From an uncultured Christensenella sp. (GTDB lineage Bacteria > Bacillota > Clostridia > Christensenellales > Pumilibacteraceae), in the NCBI GenBank assembly GCA_910577995.1, contig CAJTND010000004.1, positions 1 through 64,000 on the forward strand: a stretch of DNA of 64,000 bases. Direction: 5' to 3'. Below, in pieces: positions 47,247 to 56,758 of the stretch. The position numbers and the translations under genes are program-made. Under the pieces are notes generated by a model that saw only the letters and a list, made by a program, of their open reading frames with translations, ran no database searches and was not told where the DNA came from. Position 1 is the stretch's first letter. Each line of letters starts with the position of its first letter.

Positions 47247-47516
47247 ATGAAAGCAGTAGTATCGGTCATAGGCAGGGACAGGACGGGCATAATCGCCGCG
47301 GTCTCGGGCAAGCTCGCGGAGCTGGGCGTCAATATCGAGGACATTTCGCAGACCATCATGCAAAATAATTTCGTCATGATAATGCTCGTCGATACAAAGG
47401 ACGACGCGACGCCGTTCGACAGGCTCGGCGCGGAACTTCAAGCGGCGACCGCCGCGCTCGGCGTTACCGTCCACGTTCAGCACGAGGACCTGTTCAACGC
47501 GATGCACCGAGTGTGA
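47247..47516 (+). CDS. ACT-domain protein (UPF0237)
   Basis: 89 aa, a single ACT domain: KAVVSVIGRDRTGIIAAVSGKLAELGVNIEDISQTIM. ACT domains bind amino acids and regulate partners. The gene is paired with a DUF711 gene 12 bases downstream, a common pairing across Bacillota. No ribosome binding site is seen and the ATG is 6 bases after the -10, so the mRNA is probably leaderless. Likely a small-molecule sensor; ligand unknown. Confidence 0.9.
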   Translation: MKAVVSVIGRDRTGIIAAVSGKLAELGVNIEDISQTIMQNNFVMIMLVDTKDDATPFDRLGAELQAATAALGVTVHVQHEDLFNAMHRV

Positions 47517-47528
47517 TAGGAGCGGAAG

Positions 47529-48881
47529 ATGTTTACCGAGAATGAGATACTCGAAACTATCGATATGCTCGACAACCGTCATCTCGACGTGCGCACCGTC
47601 ACGGTGGCGCTGTCGCTGCTCGACTGTATCGACGGCGACGCGGCGCGCTGCCGTAAGAAGGTCTACGACAAGATTACGCGCACGGCGGAACGGCTCGTGC
47701 CCGTTTGCGCGATGCTCGAAAAACGTTACGGCGTCGCTATCGTCAACAAGCGTATTTCCGTTACGCCGATATCCATAGTAGGCTCGGCGTGCGGCGATCA
47801 TATCGGGCTTGCGAAAACGCTAGACAAGGCGGGCAAGACGCTCGGCGTCGACTTTATCGGCGGATATTCCGCGCTCGTGCAGAAGGGCGCGACCGCCGCG
47901 GAATCGGCGTTCCTCGACACTCTGCCCGAGGCGCTGTCGACGACGGATATAGTTTGCGGTTCGGTCAACGTCGCGTCGAGCCGCGCCGGGATAAACCTCG
48001 ATGCGGTAAAGCGGCTGGGCGTTATCATAAAGGACCTCGCGTACCGCACGCGCGATAATAATTCGTTCGGCTGCGGCAAGCTCGTCGTGTTCTGCAACGC
48101 CGTCGACGACAATCCGTTCATGGCGGGCGCGTTCACGGGGCTGTCGGAGGGCGAGTGCGCGGTCAACGTCGGCGTTTCCGGTCCGGGCGTCGTCGAGTAC
48201 GAGATAAGCAAGCATCCCGATCACGATATCACCGCGATATGCGAGCTGATAAAGCGCACCGCTTTTAAGATAACTCGGCTCGGTCAGCTGATAGGCAGCG
48301 CGGCGGCGGCGGAGCTCGGGCTGACGCCCGGCATCGTCGATCTGTCGCTCGCGCCCACGCCCGCGGTCGGGGATTCGGTCGCGCGCGTGCTCGAGCGTAT
48401 CGGCTTGTCCACCGTCGGCGCGTGCGGTACGACCGCGTGCCTCGCGCTACTCAACGACGCAGTAAAGAAGGGCGGCGTGATGGCGGCTGACAAGGTCGGC
48501 GGTCTGTCGGGCGCGTTCATTCCCGTTTCCGAGGACGCGGGCATGATAGACGCGGTGCGCGGCGGACGGCTGTCGCTGGAAAAGCTCGAAGCGATGACTG
48601 CGGTCTGTTCCGTCGGACTGGATATGATAGCAGTGCCCGGCGATACGCCCGCGGCGGTCATTTCCGCCATGATAGCCGACGAATGCGCTATCGGCATGAT
48701 CAACAACAAGACCACTGCCGTCCGCATAATACCCGTGCACGGCAAGACCGTCGGCGACGAGGTCGACTTCGGCGGACTGTTCGGCACTGCGCCGATAATG
48801 AAGGTCAACGGCGGCGATCCGTCGGTGTTCGTCGACCGCGGCGGCATAATCCCGCCGCCGATACACTCGTTCAAGAATTGA
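47529..48881 (+). CDS. DUF711/PFL family protein (UPF0210)
   Basis: 450 aa. It begins ENEILETIDMLDNRHLDVRTVTVALSLLDC, typical of UPF0210/DUF711 proteins, a fold related to pyruvate-formate-lyase-like barrels. AINNKTTAVRIIPVHGK-like MINNKTTAVRIIPV and GGIIPPPIHSFKN at the end are family hallmarks. The biochemical role is not established. Co-transcribed with the ACT protein that precedes it. Confidence 0.92.
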   Translation: MFTENEILETIDMLDNRHLDVRTVTVALSLLDCIDGDAARCRKKVYDKITRTAERLVPVCAMLEKRYGVAIVNKRISVTPISIVGSACGDHIGLAKTLDKAGKTLGVDFIGGYSALVQKGATAAESAFLDTLPEALSTTDIVCGSVNVASSRAGINLDAVKRLGVIIKDLAYRTRDNNSFGCGKLVVFCNAVDDNPFMAGAFTGLSEGECAVNVGVSGPGVVEYEISKHPDHDITAICELIKRTAFKITRLGQLIGSAAAAELGLTPGIVDLSLAPTPAVGDSVARVLERIGLSTVGACGTTACLALLNDAVKKGGVMAADKVGGLSGAFIPVSEDAGMIDAVRGGRLSLEKLEAMTAVCSVGLDMIAVPGDTPAAVISAMIADECAIGMINNKTTAVRIIPVHGKTVGDEVDFGGLFGTAPIMKVNGGDPSVFVDRGGIIPPPIHSFKN

Positions 48882-48897
48882 CGTAGTTTAGCGGTTG

Positions 48898-48930
48898 AGA
48901 TCTTTCGCTGTCGCTCGGGATGACAAAACA
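48898..48930. repeat. Repeat family A copy
   Basis: GAGATCTTTCGC ... CGGGATGACAAAACAAG, between the DUF711 gene and pepF. Confidence 0.7.
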
Positions 48931-49032
48931 AGCGGCGACAGTCGGGCGATCTATTTACCGTCCCGCCCGAGAGCGGAAGATGATATAAAAACTTACCCAA
49001 AGACCGATAGGGTCAAAAAAAGGAGATATACA

Positions 49033-50805
49033 ATGAAAAGAAGCGAAGTTCCTCAAAAGTACCGCTGGAAGCTCAGCGATCTGGTCGGCTCGGAAGCGGA
49101 GTTTGAAACGCGGTTCCAAGCGGTGCTCGACAAGCTCCCCGAGATAGCGGCGTATGCAGGCAAGCTCGGCGAACGCGACAGCGCGCTCGCGTGCTTCAAG
49201 CTCGAATCGGAGATAGGCAAGGAGTTCGGGCTTTTGTACCTGTGGTCGCACATGTACTCGCACGAGGACCTCGCCGACAGCGCCGCCGTCGGTTACGCCA
49301 ACCGCACGGACGCGCTCATGGGCAAGGTGATGACGGCGACGTCGTTCATGTCGAGCGAGCTCAGCGCGCTGGACGACGCGACGATAGACGGGTATATCCG
49401 CGATCCCGAGTTCGGTGTTTTCGACTTTATGCTCAGCGAGATCAAGCGCAGGAAAGCGCATATCCTCGGCGACAGAGAGGAGCGGCTTCTCGCAATGGCG
49501 GGCGAGGCGCTCGGCACGCCAGATAACGTCGCGTCGATGCTGATGAACGCCGACCTCAAATTCAAGCCCGTCAAAAAGGACGGCAAGACCGTCGAGCTCA
49601 ACAACGAGTCGTACGGCGAACTGCTCGCCGACGAGGACCGCAAGGTGCGTAAAGCCGCGTTCGACAATCTGTACGCTGGCTATGCCGCGCACATCAACAC
49701 GCTTGCCGCCAACTATGCCGGCAACGTCAAGAGCGGCAACTTCTACGCGCTCGCGCGCAACTACGGCGACGGGCTGGAAAAGGGCATGTTCAACGACAAC
49801 GTGCCCAAGAGCGTTTACGAAAACCTTATCGGCGCGGTCGAGAAAAACCTCGCGCCGCTCCACCGCTATATCGCGCTCAGAAAGAAGCTGCTCGGCGTAA
49901 AGGATCTGCACATGTACGATCTGTACGTCCCCGTCGTGGAGAACGCTCAGATGAAACTGCCCTACGAGGAGGCTTGCGAGCTCGTTAAGACCGCGCTCGC
50001 GCCGATGGGCAAGGACTACGTCGCGCTCCTCGACAAAGCGATGACCGAGGGCTGGATAGACGTCATGCCCAACGACGGCAAGCGCGGCGGCGCGTACAGC
50101 TGGGGCACTTACGGCTGTCATCCGTTCGTCCTGCTCAACTATCAGCAGACGACGGGCGACATATTCACCGTCGCGCACGAGCTCGGACACTGCCTGCATT
50201 CGTACTATTCGCAGGAGGGGCAGCCGTATGAAAAATCCGATTATCAGATCTTCGTCGCCGAGGTCGCGTCGATCTGCAACGAAACGCTGCTCGAAAGCTA
50301 TCTTATGGACACCGTCAAGGACGAGCGCGTCAAGCGTTATCTTTTGAGCTACCGTCTCGACAGGTTCAGGACGACGCTTTTCCGCCAGACGATGTTCGCC
50401 GAGTTCGAGTATCAGGCGCACAAAATGGACCTCGAGGGCAGACCGCTCACCGTCGAGGCGCTCAACGGGCTGTATCTCGACCTCAACAAAAAGTACTACG
50501 GCGACGAGGTCTCCGACGATACTATCAAGTACGAATGGTCGAGGATACCGCATTTCTACAATGCGTTCTATGTCTACAAGTACGCTACGGGTCTGACCGC
50601 CGCGACGAGCATCGCGCATAATATCCTCGCACGCCCCGAGTACGTCGACAAGTACAAAAACAAGTTCCTGCGCGCCGGCGGCTGTAAATCGCCTTACGAG
50701 ATACTCTGCGACGTGGAGGTCGACCTCGCCACCGAGAAGCCCTACGACGACGCGTTCAAGCTGTTCTCCGATTCGCTCGACGAGCTGGAAAAGCTGTCTA
50801 AGTAA
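49033..50805 (+). CDS. pepF: Oligoendopeptidase F
   Basis: 590 aa from the ATG at 49033 (AAAGGAG upstream); a longer frame from 48895 runs through a repeat and is not used. M3 family zinc peptidase that cleaves short peptides in the cytoplasm. The zinc motif HELGH is at 382-386 (FTVAHELGHCLHSYYS), with the third ligand in FVAEVASICNETLL. Conserved PYEEACELVK and EVSDDTIKYEWSRIPHFYNAFYVYKYATG. Confidence 0.95.
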   Translation: MKRSEVPQKYRWKLSDLVGSEAEFETRFQAVLDKLPEIAAYAGKLGERDSALACFKLESEIGKEFGLLYLWSHMYSHEDLADSAAVGYANRTDALMGKVMTATSFMSSELSALDDATIDGYIRDPEFGVFDFMLSEIKRRKAHILGDREERLLAMAGEALGTPDNVASMLMNADLKFKPVKKDGKTVELNNESYGELLADEDRKVRKAAFDNLYAGYAAHINTLAANYAGNVKSGNFYALARNYGDGLEKGMFNDNVPKSVYENLIGAVEKNLAPLHRYIALRKKLLGVKDLHMYDLYVPVVENAQMKLPYEEACELVKTALAPMGKDYVALLDKAMTEGWIDVMPNDGKRGGAYSWGTYGCHPFVLLNYQQTTGDIFTVAHELGHCLHSYYSQEGQPYEKSDYQIFVAEVASICNETLLESYLMDTVKDERVKRYLLSYRLDRFRTTLFRQTMFAEFEYQAHKMDLEGRPLTVEALNGLYLDLNKKYYGDEVSDDTIKYEWSRIPHFYNAFYVYKYATGLTAATSIAHNILARPEYVDKYKNKFLRAGGCKSPYEILCDVEVDLATEKPYDDAFKLFSDSLDELEKLSK

Positions 50806-50812
50806 AAAAGGA

Positions 50813-51736
50813 ATGTCCATCCCAACGGTAAAATCATTCAATAAGCGCGTTGCGCGTATCTTCGCGCTCGTCGCAGTCGTCGCCGCGGCGGTCCTTTTGA
50901 CGGGCTGCGGCGCGAGCCTTACCGTGTATGATTATACGTCCGGCGGCGTGCGCTACAACGCTTACGAGCTGACTATCGACGGCAAGATCGCCGACGCGAT
51001 GGACGCGACCGCGGCTTACGACGCGGACGGCAGGCGTTACGACGTACCGAGCTATTTCCGCGCGCTGTTCGCGAGTTTCGGTTACGAGCCCGAGCGGGCG
51101 GAGCGCACCGACAAGGCGTACTCGGCGCGGTTCGTCAAGGCGTTCTATAACGGTCAGACCGACCTCGAACGTCACGGCACGACGCTCGACTTCGTTTACG
51201 AATACGTCGACGGTCCGTTCCTGCGCACCGTCACGGCGACGGCGCAAAACCCGTTCAACGACGTGCGCGCCGCGTTCGACGCGATACCGCCCGATCAGAC
51301 CGCGACCGTATTGCAGCAATTAAAGAACGGGAGCTTCGCGTTCGACGAGTTCGGCGACAGGATAACGATATTGCCGTCGGTGACGGACGCGTTCCCGTTC
51401 GCGCGCGGGTCGAGCCTCGACGGACTGCGGCTCAACTACGTTCGGGCGCAGAGCAGCCGCATGGAGTCGTCGGGCACTGCGACAAAGCTCGACCGCGATA
51501 ACAGCGCGTATATGTTTTCGCGCTACTTCGACGGGACGGACGCGGAAATAGTGTTTCGGTACAAACGCCCGATGCTTTACGGCTGGTATATCGTCGCCGC
51601 GGCGGCGTTCGGGCTGACCGTCGCGGTTTTCCTGATCGTGACGCGCAAGAGAAAGCCCAAGCCCCCGTCGCTTATCGAGCGTTTCCCTTACGATCCCGAA
51701 AAGCACAGGGATTACGACAACCATTTACCGATCTGA
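50813..51736 (+). CDS. Lipoprotein with a C-terminal membrane helix
   Basis: 307 aa. The N-terminus is a lipoprotein signal (residues 14-32, LVAVVAAAVLLTGC). The outside domain (33-250) has no named family. A helix at about 255-278 (YGWYIVAAAAFGLTVAVFLIV) is followed by a basic tail (RKRKPKPPSL), so both ends are membrane-attached. It lies 7 bases after pepF and before dnaB; the context gives no function. Confidence 0.65.
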   Translation: MSIPTVKSFNKRVARIFALVAVVAAAVLLTGCGASLTVYDYTSGGVRYNAYELTIDGKIADAMDATAAYDADGRRYDVPSYFRALFASFGYEPERAERTDKAYSARFVKAFYNGQTDLERHGTTLDFVYEYVDGPFLRTVTATAQNPFNDVRAAFDAIPPDQTATVLQQLKNGSFAFDEFGDRITILPSVTDAFPFARGSSLDGLRLNYVRAQSSRMESSGTATKLDRDNSAYMFSRYFDGTDAEIVFRYKRPMLYGWYIVAAAAFGLTVAVFLIVTRKRKPKPPSLIERFPYDPEKHRDYDNHLPI

Positions 51737-51793
51737 CGGTCGGCGGCGGACGTGCCGCCGCTCGCAATTAAAAGATAAAACAAGGAGCATCCC

Positions 51794-53368
51794 ATGGCGT
51801 CAGCCGAAGAAAAAGAGGAGTTTCGCAAAAAGCATCCCAACGTGACCGCGCGCGAAATGCCCAACAGCTACGAAGCGGAGACCGCGCTGATAGGCGGTAT
51901 GACTATCGACGGATCGACCGCGGTCAAGTATCTGCCGCAGCTCGGCGCGGACGATTTTTTCACGCCCGCGCATAAATACATTTACGCGGCGATGAACGCG
52001 CTGTTCACCTCGACCAAGCCCATAGACCTCGTCACGGTCGTGCAGCAGCTCGAGAGCGACGGCACGCTCGCGATGAGCGGCGGGGTGGAGTACATATCCA
52101 AGCTCGCCGACGCCGTTCCGTCGACTGCCAACTCCGAATACTATTACGAGATCGTCAAAAAGCATTCGCGGCTGCGTTCGCTCATCGGCATAGCGCGGCG
52201 CATGGCGGACGACGCATACTCGCTCGACCCGGAAGATACCGCGCTGTCGCGCGCGGAGGCGGAGCTTTACAACCTCGCGGAAACCGGTCGGCGCGGCAAG
52301 CCCGAGCTTATCAACAGGTTCATAGACGAGGCGCTCGTCGACTTCAAACAGCGTCAGGAAAACCGCGACGCCTATCGCGGCGTGCCGAGCGGTTTCCCGT
52401 ACCTCGATATGATGCTGGGCGGCGGATTTCAGCGCAGCGACCTTATAATCCTCGCGGCGCGACCCGGACAGGGCAAGACGAGCTTTGCCATGAACTGCGC
52501 GGTCAATGCCGCGCTCGCGCGCCGACCGGACAATAAAAAGCCGTACTCGGTCGCGGTGTTCTCGCTGGAAATGAGCGCGGTACAGCTCGCAAAGCGTATG
52601 CTGTGCTCGGTCGGTAACTTCGATATGTCCAAAGCCAACCGCGCGGTCATCGACGAAATGGGCTGGGCGAAGCTGTATGGCGCACAGCGTCGGTTCACGG
52701 GGACGAGCCTTTACGTCGACGAAACGGGCAACGTCACGCCCGCGGAGATACTCAGCAAATGCCGTCAGCTCAAACATTCCGTCGGGCTGGACTTCGTGAT
52801 GATAGACTACTTGCAGCTCATGCAGAGCGGCAAGAAGATAGACAATATAGTACGGGAGATAGCGGAGATAACGCGGTCGTTAAAGCTCGCCGCAAAAGAG
52901 CTTGACGTGCCGATACTCCTTCTCTCGCAGATGTCGCGTGATATAGACAAGCGCAAAGACCCGACTCCGCAGCTCAGCGACCTTCGAGACTCGGGCGCTA
53001 TCGAGCAGGACGCGGATATAGTATTCTTCCTCGACCGCTCCGCCAAATCCGCGGACGTGGAAAACCCCGCCGACACCGCGGAGACCGTTTCGGGCAATAC
53101 CGTGTACCTAAACGTCGCCAAGCACAGGAACGGCGAGACCGGCTCGGTAAAGCTCGTGTGGGTGCCGTCGACCGTCACCTTCAAGTGCGTCGCCAATACG
53201 CCGCAGGGCATGTCCGAACCGCCCAAGCGCCACGGCGCGTCGAGCGCCGCGTTCTTCGACGACGGCGACGATCCCGCTCCGCCCGACGTCGGCGGCAGTC
53301 GCGGCGACGACGACGTGTCGGAATTTATGGAGGACGAGTTCGACGCCGACGATATCGGGCTCGACTGA
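51794..53368 (+). CDS. dnaB: Replicative DNA helicase
   Basis: 524 aa. It unwinds DNA at the replication fork as a hexamer. The N-terminal DnaB domain begins PNSYEAETALIGGMTID; the RecA-like core has Walker A ARPGQGKTS (222-230), FSLEMSA and DFVMIDYLQLM. An acidic C-terminal tail of about 55 residues (rich in Asp, with PPDVGGSRGDDDVSEF) extends past the usual end. AAGGAG precedes the ATG. A terminator follows. Confidence 0.97.
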   Translation: MASAEEKEEFRKKHPNVTAREMPNSYEAETALIGGMTIDGSTAVKYLPQLGADDFFTPAHKYIYAAMNALFTSTKPIDLVTVVQQLESDGTLAMSGGVEYISKLADAVPSTANSEYYYEIVKKHSRLRSLIGIARRMADDAYSLDPEDTALSRAEAELYNLAETGRRGKPELINRFIDEALVDFKQRQENRDAYRGVPSGFPYLDMMLGGGFQRSDLIILAARPGQGKTSFAMNCAVNAALARRPDNKKPYSVAVFSLEMSAVQLAKRMLCSVGNFDMSKANRAVIDEMGWAKLYGAQRRFTGTSLYVDETGNVTPAEILSKCRQLKHSVGLDFVMIDYLQLMQSGKKIDNIVREIAEITRSLKLAAKELDVPILLLSQMSRDIDKRKDPTPQLSDLRDSGAIEQDADIVFFLDRSAKSADVENPADTAETVSGNTVYLNVAKHRNGETGSVKLVWVPSTVTFKCVANTPQGMSEPPKRHGASSAAFFDDGDDPAPPDVGGSRGDDDVSEFMEDEFDADDIGLD

Positions 53369-53434
53369 TACGGAAAAACTAATGATGTTTTCGGTATGAC
53401 ATGCTTCGTATAATAAAGAAAACAGAAAATAATA

Positions 53435-53472
53435 AGACCCGTCGTGCTCGCGTAAGTACGGCGGGTCTTTTT
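53435..53472 (+). terminator. Terminator of dnaB
   Basis: Stem AGACCCG...CGGGTCT (arms 53435-53441 and 53462-53468) with further inner pairs, then TTTTT. Confidence 0.85.
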
Positions 53473-53553
53473 GTATCGATATTTACGGTCGGTGTTTTTT
53501 CCGTCGGTCGGTGAAGTCAAGCCTTTTCGAGCAGTTCGTTACGGCAGAAAAAA

Positions 53554-54597
53554 TTATTTTTTCTCCTCCGCGAGCGGATAGCCCGCGTCGGCGGCGAGCT
53601 TTTTGTACTTTTCGGCAAGTTCGGGATCGGGGCGAACGCCTATACCGTCGCGGTAGCAGATCGAAAGATCGCCGTAAGCCATGGGGAACGCCTGGTCGGC
53701 GGACCGCTTGAACAGCGTGAACGCGCGTTCTTTGTCCTCTTTCGTGCCGTTGCCGTCGCGACAGCACTTGGCGAGATTGTACTGTCCGGGCGCACAGCTC
53801 GCGTCGGCGGAAATGGTGTACAGCTTGACCGCCTTTTCGGCGCTTTTCTCCACGCCCTTGCCCGTTTCGTAGCAGAAGCCGAGGTTGGCGACGGCGACGG
53901 GATTGCCGAGCTTGCCCGATTCCTCGAACCAATGCACCGCCTGCGCGTAGTCGGCTTTTACGCCGTTGCCGTTGAGATAGCACATGCCGAGGTTGTTCTC
54001 GGCGGCTTCGTAGCCGTTCTGCGCGGCGCGGTAGTAGTAAAGGAACGCCTTTTCGGGATCGCGTTCCACGCCGCGCCCGAAGTTGTAGCAGTCGCCGACG
54101 TTGTTTTGCGCGGCGGGGAACTCGTCCTCGGCAGCCTCGGAGAAAAGCTCGAAAGCGCGCTCGTCGTCGGCTTCCACGCCCAGCCCGCGCTGATAGCAGA
54201 ACCCGAGATCGTTCTTGCCGCCGGGGTGTCCCTGCTCCGCCGCATTGCGGAAGATCTCAGCCGCCTTTTTGTGATCGCGCTCGACGACCGAACCGTCGAA
54301 GTAGAAATGTCCGAGCGTGAACTGCGCGTCGAGATTGCCCGCATCGGCGGCTTGCTTTATCAGCTCGAACGCGCGATGCTCGTCGTGCTTGACGCCGTAG
54401 CCGCGGATATAGCATACGCCGAGCGAGAATATGCCGGGGATATAACCGAGCTTGGCGCTCTGTGCATAGTTGGATGCGGCGCGCGCAAAATCGACTGTTA
54501 CGCCGTCGCCCGTAAAATATTTTTCGCCTATATCGAAGTATTTTTTGCCGAGGAAATCGGTAGGCGAGAGCGTTTCGTTTTTATCGTTGTTAGCCAT
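53554..54597 (-). CDS. Sel1-repeat protein
   Basis: 347 aa with about eight Sel1-like repeats of 36 residues (pattern A...LG.CY..G.GV..D...A..WY..AA..G). Examples are GIFSLGVCYIRGYGVKHDEHRAFELI and NNLGMCYLNGNGVKADYAQAVHWF. Each repeat is a helix pair, together a superhelix for protein binding. No signal peptide. A TTGATT-17-TATAAT promoter lies upstream on the minus strand. A smaller Sel1/TPR-like protein is at 58146. Confidence 0.9.
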   Translation of the reverse strand: MANNDKNETLSPTDFLGKKYFDIGEKYFTGDGVTVDFARAASNYAQSAKLGYIPGIFSLGVCYIRGYGVKHDEHRAFELIKQAADAGNLDAQFTLGHFYFDGSVVERDHKKAAEIFRNAAEQGHPGGKNDLGFCYQRGLGVEADDERAFELFSEAAEDEFPAAQNNVGDCYNFGRGVERDPEKAFLYYYRAAQNGYEAAENNLGMCYLNGNGVKADYAQAVHWFEESGKLGNPVAVANLGFCYETGKGVEKSAEKAVKLYTISADASCAPGQYNLAKCCRDGNGTKEDKERAFTLFKRSADQAFPMAYGDLSICYRDGIGVRPDPELAEKYKKLAADAGYPLAEEKK

Positions 54598-54630
54598 TAT
54601 TTCACCTTGTGCGAAGTTTATTGCTTAATG

Positions 54631-54659
54631 ATTATACCACGCGCACAAACAATAATCAA
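54631..54659 (-). promoter_or_regulatory. Promoter of the Sel1-repeat gene
   Basis: Minus strand TTGATT (54659-54654), 17 bases, TATAAT (54636-54631). Confidence 0.75.
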
Positions 54660-54758
54660 GTTATTGACAGCGGAATTGCGGTATTCATCGAGAGGGAGTA
54701 TCGCTCTGTGAAAATCCCCTCGCCGCGAACGGAGAGAGGAGAGGAGTTTTGTGACCGG

Positions 54759-55643
54759 TCATCTTGTGAATTTAAGCTCTACGTCTTTGTTGACGGCGTG
54801 TATATCTATTATCTTGTCGTCGGGAGCGACCTCGCTCGGCGCGGAGAGAAGATAATCGTTCCGAGCGCCGTCGATGAGTATATAAGCGTCGAGGTTGACT
54901 GCTTTTACCGTCAGGCGGTCGGTCGCAACGCGGTCGAACGATATATCGCTGTTGTCGCCGCGGTGTTCGACGGTGCGGCAAAGCGTCGCTTCGACGACGG
55001 AAGTCAGATTGGTCGATTTGACGGAAAGACTGTCGCCGCGGCTGTTCTTGACCGTTATATCGGTGTTGACCGATGCGACGGATATATCGCCGAACTCGCA
55101 GTTGTCGAAGCTCACGTCGAGATTGGTGGAGTCGATCTTAAGCGTACCGAGCGTACAGTCGATAAAGCTTATGTCTGCGTTAGTCGAACGCACCGTCATG
55201 CTTTCGTAGCTCGCCGAGCGGAACTCGACGTCGGTCGTCGAGCCCGATATCTTGACGGTCACGCCCGAGCCGACGGTAAGGACGAAGTATCTGTCGAACC
55301 GACCTATGTTGAACAGCCCGTTGCGGAACGGCTCGAACCGCATGCGCTCGCGCACCTTGAACGCGCCGCCCTCCACGCCGACGCTCACGTCGGAATTGCT
55401 CGCTTCGTAGTAATCGAGCGTCATGGCGTCGCCGCTTTTGACGACGACGGGGAACGACCCGACGTCTATTTCTACGCTGTCGATAGACGTACCGTCGGCG
55501 ACGGCAAACGTCTTGGCGGTGTACTCGACGGTATCGAGCTTTCGGAAATCCCAGCCGAGCGCGGCGGACCCGATGATAAACAGGACGACGCCGGCGGCGA
55601 GCAAGATACAGCTTATAAGTACGGTTTTTCTAATTGCTTTCAT
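54759..55643 (-). CDS. DUF4097-type beta-helix membrane protein
   Basis: 294 aa. One N-terminal helix (residues 7-29) anchors an outside domain of repeated short strands (VEFRSASYESMTVRSTNADISFIDCTLGTLKIDSTNLDVSF...), the DUF4097/DUF4098 adhesin-like beta helix found in LiaG-type proteins. It is the last gene of the PadR-HAAS-DUF4097 operon and overlaps the HAAS gene by 14 bases. Such operons usually respond to envelope stress; the signal here is unknown. Confidence 0.85.
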   Translation of the reverse strand: MKAIRKTVLISCILLAAGVVLFIIGSAALGWDFRKLDTVEYTAKTFAVADGTSIDSVEIDVGSFPVVVKSGDAMTLDYYEASNSDVSVGVEGGAFKVRERMRFEPFRNGLFNIGRFDRYFVLTVGSGVTVKISGSTTDVEFRSASYESMTVRSTNADISFIDCTLGTLKIDSTNLDVSFDNCEFGDISVASVNTDITVKNSRGDSLSVKSTNLTSVVEATLCRTVEHRGDNSDISFDRVATDRLTVKAVNLDAYILIDGARNDYLLSAPSEVAPDDKIIDIHAVNKDVELKFTR

Positions 55644-56367
55644 GTTCGATCTCCTTTATCGTCAGCCAGCTCTTGACCCCGAGGAAAAGCTCTTTGCAAA
55701 GCCGCACGGCGGCTTTCAGCATGTACACGCACGCTATACCGCCGAGCACGCCGCCGCCGGCTACGGCAAGACACATGCCGAGCTGCGCGACGCCCGCTCC
55801 GACGCTTCCGCAGAATATCGGACCGAACGATATGACCGCGCCGGCTATCCCGCCGAGCGCGCATATTCCGCCCGCCGCGATAAGCGACGCGAGCACCGCC
55901 AGAGCCGTGGCTATCAGTATGATAGGCAAAAACCCGATAAAGACATTGACGACTATAAACAGCGCAAGCCGCACGGGGTCTATGCCGCGACCGCGCGACC
56001 GCGCCGATCTTTTCTTTTCGTCGGGCTTAATGCCGTCGTCGCGTTTAACGGCTTTGCCGTCGGTGCGGACCACCGTTATGCTCGGCTGTTTCCGCTCGCT
56101 GCCGCGCTCGTGCAGGTCTGCAAGCTCGGGGAATATGCCGTCGCCGCCGACGTCCTGCGGCTTGATCTCGCCGTCATACTCGGAAAGTATCTTGTCCGCA
56201 ACGTCGACGGGATTGCCGAACTCGTTGACGATCTCGCGTTCGGATTCGCCGCGCTCCGCCTTGTCGGCAAAGAGCTCGCCGTAATAATCCATCACGCGTT
56301 TTATTTCGTCGTCGGGCAGACGGCGTATGTTCTTTTTAAGCTCCGTTTCCCATTCGTATTTGGTCAT
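55630..56367 (-). CDS. HAAS-domain (DUF1700) membrane protein
   Basis: 245 aa. Residues 1-66 are a HAAS signalling domain (TKYEWETELKKNIRRLPDDEIKRVMDYYGELFADK, EREIVNEFGNPVDVADKILSEY). A charged linker and three to four helices in the last 100 residues follow. HAAS proteins typically partner with the PadR regulator encoded upstream and release or hold it. It starts 13 bases after the PadR stop. Confidence 0.9.
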   Translation of the reverse strand: MTKYEWETELKKNIRRLPDDEIKRVMDYYGELFADKAERGESEREIVNEFGNPVDVADKILSEYDGEIKPQDVGGDGIFPELADLHERGSERKQPSITVVRTDGKAVKRDDGIKPDEKKRSARSRGRGIDPVRLALFIVVNVFIGFLPIILIATALAVLASLIAAGGICALGGIAGAVISFGPIFCGSVGAGVAQLGMCLAVAGGGVLGGIACVYMLKAAVRLCKELFLGVKSWLTIKEIEHESN

Positions 56368-56380
56368 ACCGCTTTCCTCC

Positions 56381-56692
56381 TCAAACGCCTTCGCGATATA
56401 TGAATTCGTACACGCGCCGCAGTTCGTCGAGATCGGATATCGATTCGCGTATCTTGCGCTTGCCTGCTTCGGTTATCATGTAATACTTGCGCAGCCTGCC
56501 GTTGTATTCCTTGGTCCGCGTGGTAAGACACCCCGTAGCTTCCAGCCGCTTGAGTATCGGGTACAGCGTGCTTTCGCTTATCTCGATGTACGGCGAAACG
56601 TCGCTTATTATCTTGTAGCCGTAGCTCTCTTCTTTTTTCAGCGACACCAGCACGCACACCTCCAACAATCCTTTTTTCAGTTGCGAGTCCAT
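56381..56692 (-). CDS. PadR-family regulator
   Basis: 103 aa: winged helix beginning DSQLKKGLLEVCVLVSLKKEESYGYKI, with SESTLYPILKRLEATGCL and GRLRKYYMITEAGKRKI. CGGAGGCT precedes the ATG. It controls its own operon, judging from a palindrome between the -35 and -10 boxes upstream. Confidence 0.93.
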   Translation of the reverse strand: MDSQLKKGLLEVCVLVSLKKEESYGYKIISDVSPYIEISESTLYPILKRLEATGCLTTRTKEYNGRLRKYYMITEAGKRKIRESISDLDELRRVYEFIYREGV

Positions 56693-56758
56693 TTCAGCCT
56701 CCGTCGTCCGTCTTGCGCATTTTTGCAGCCTCCGTTACGAACACATACTGTTGAATGC

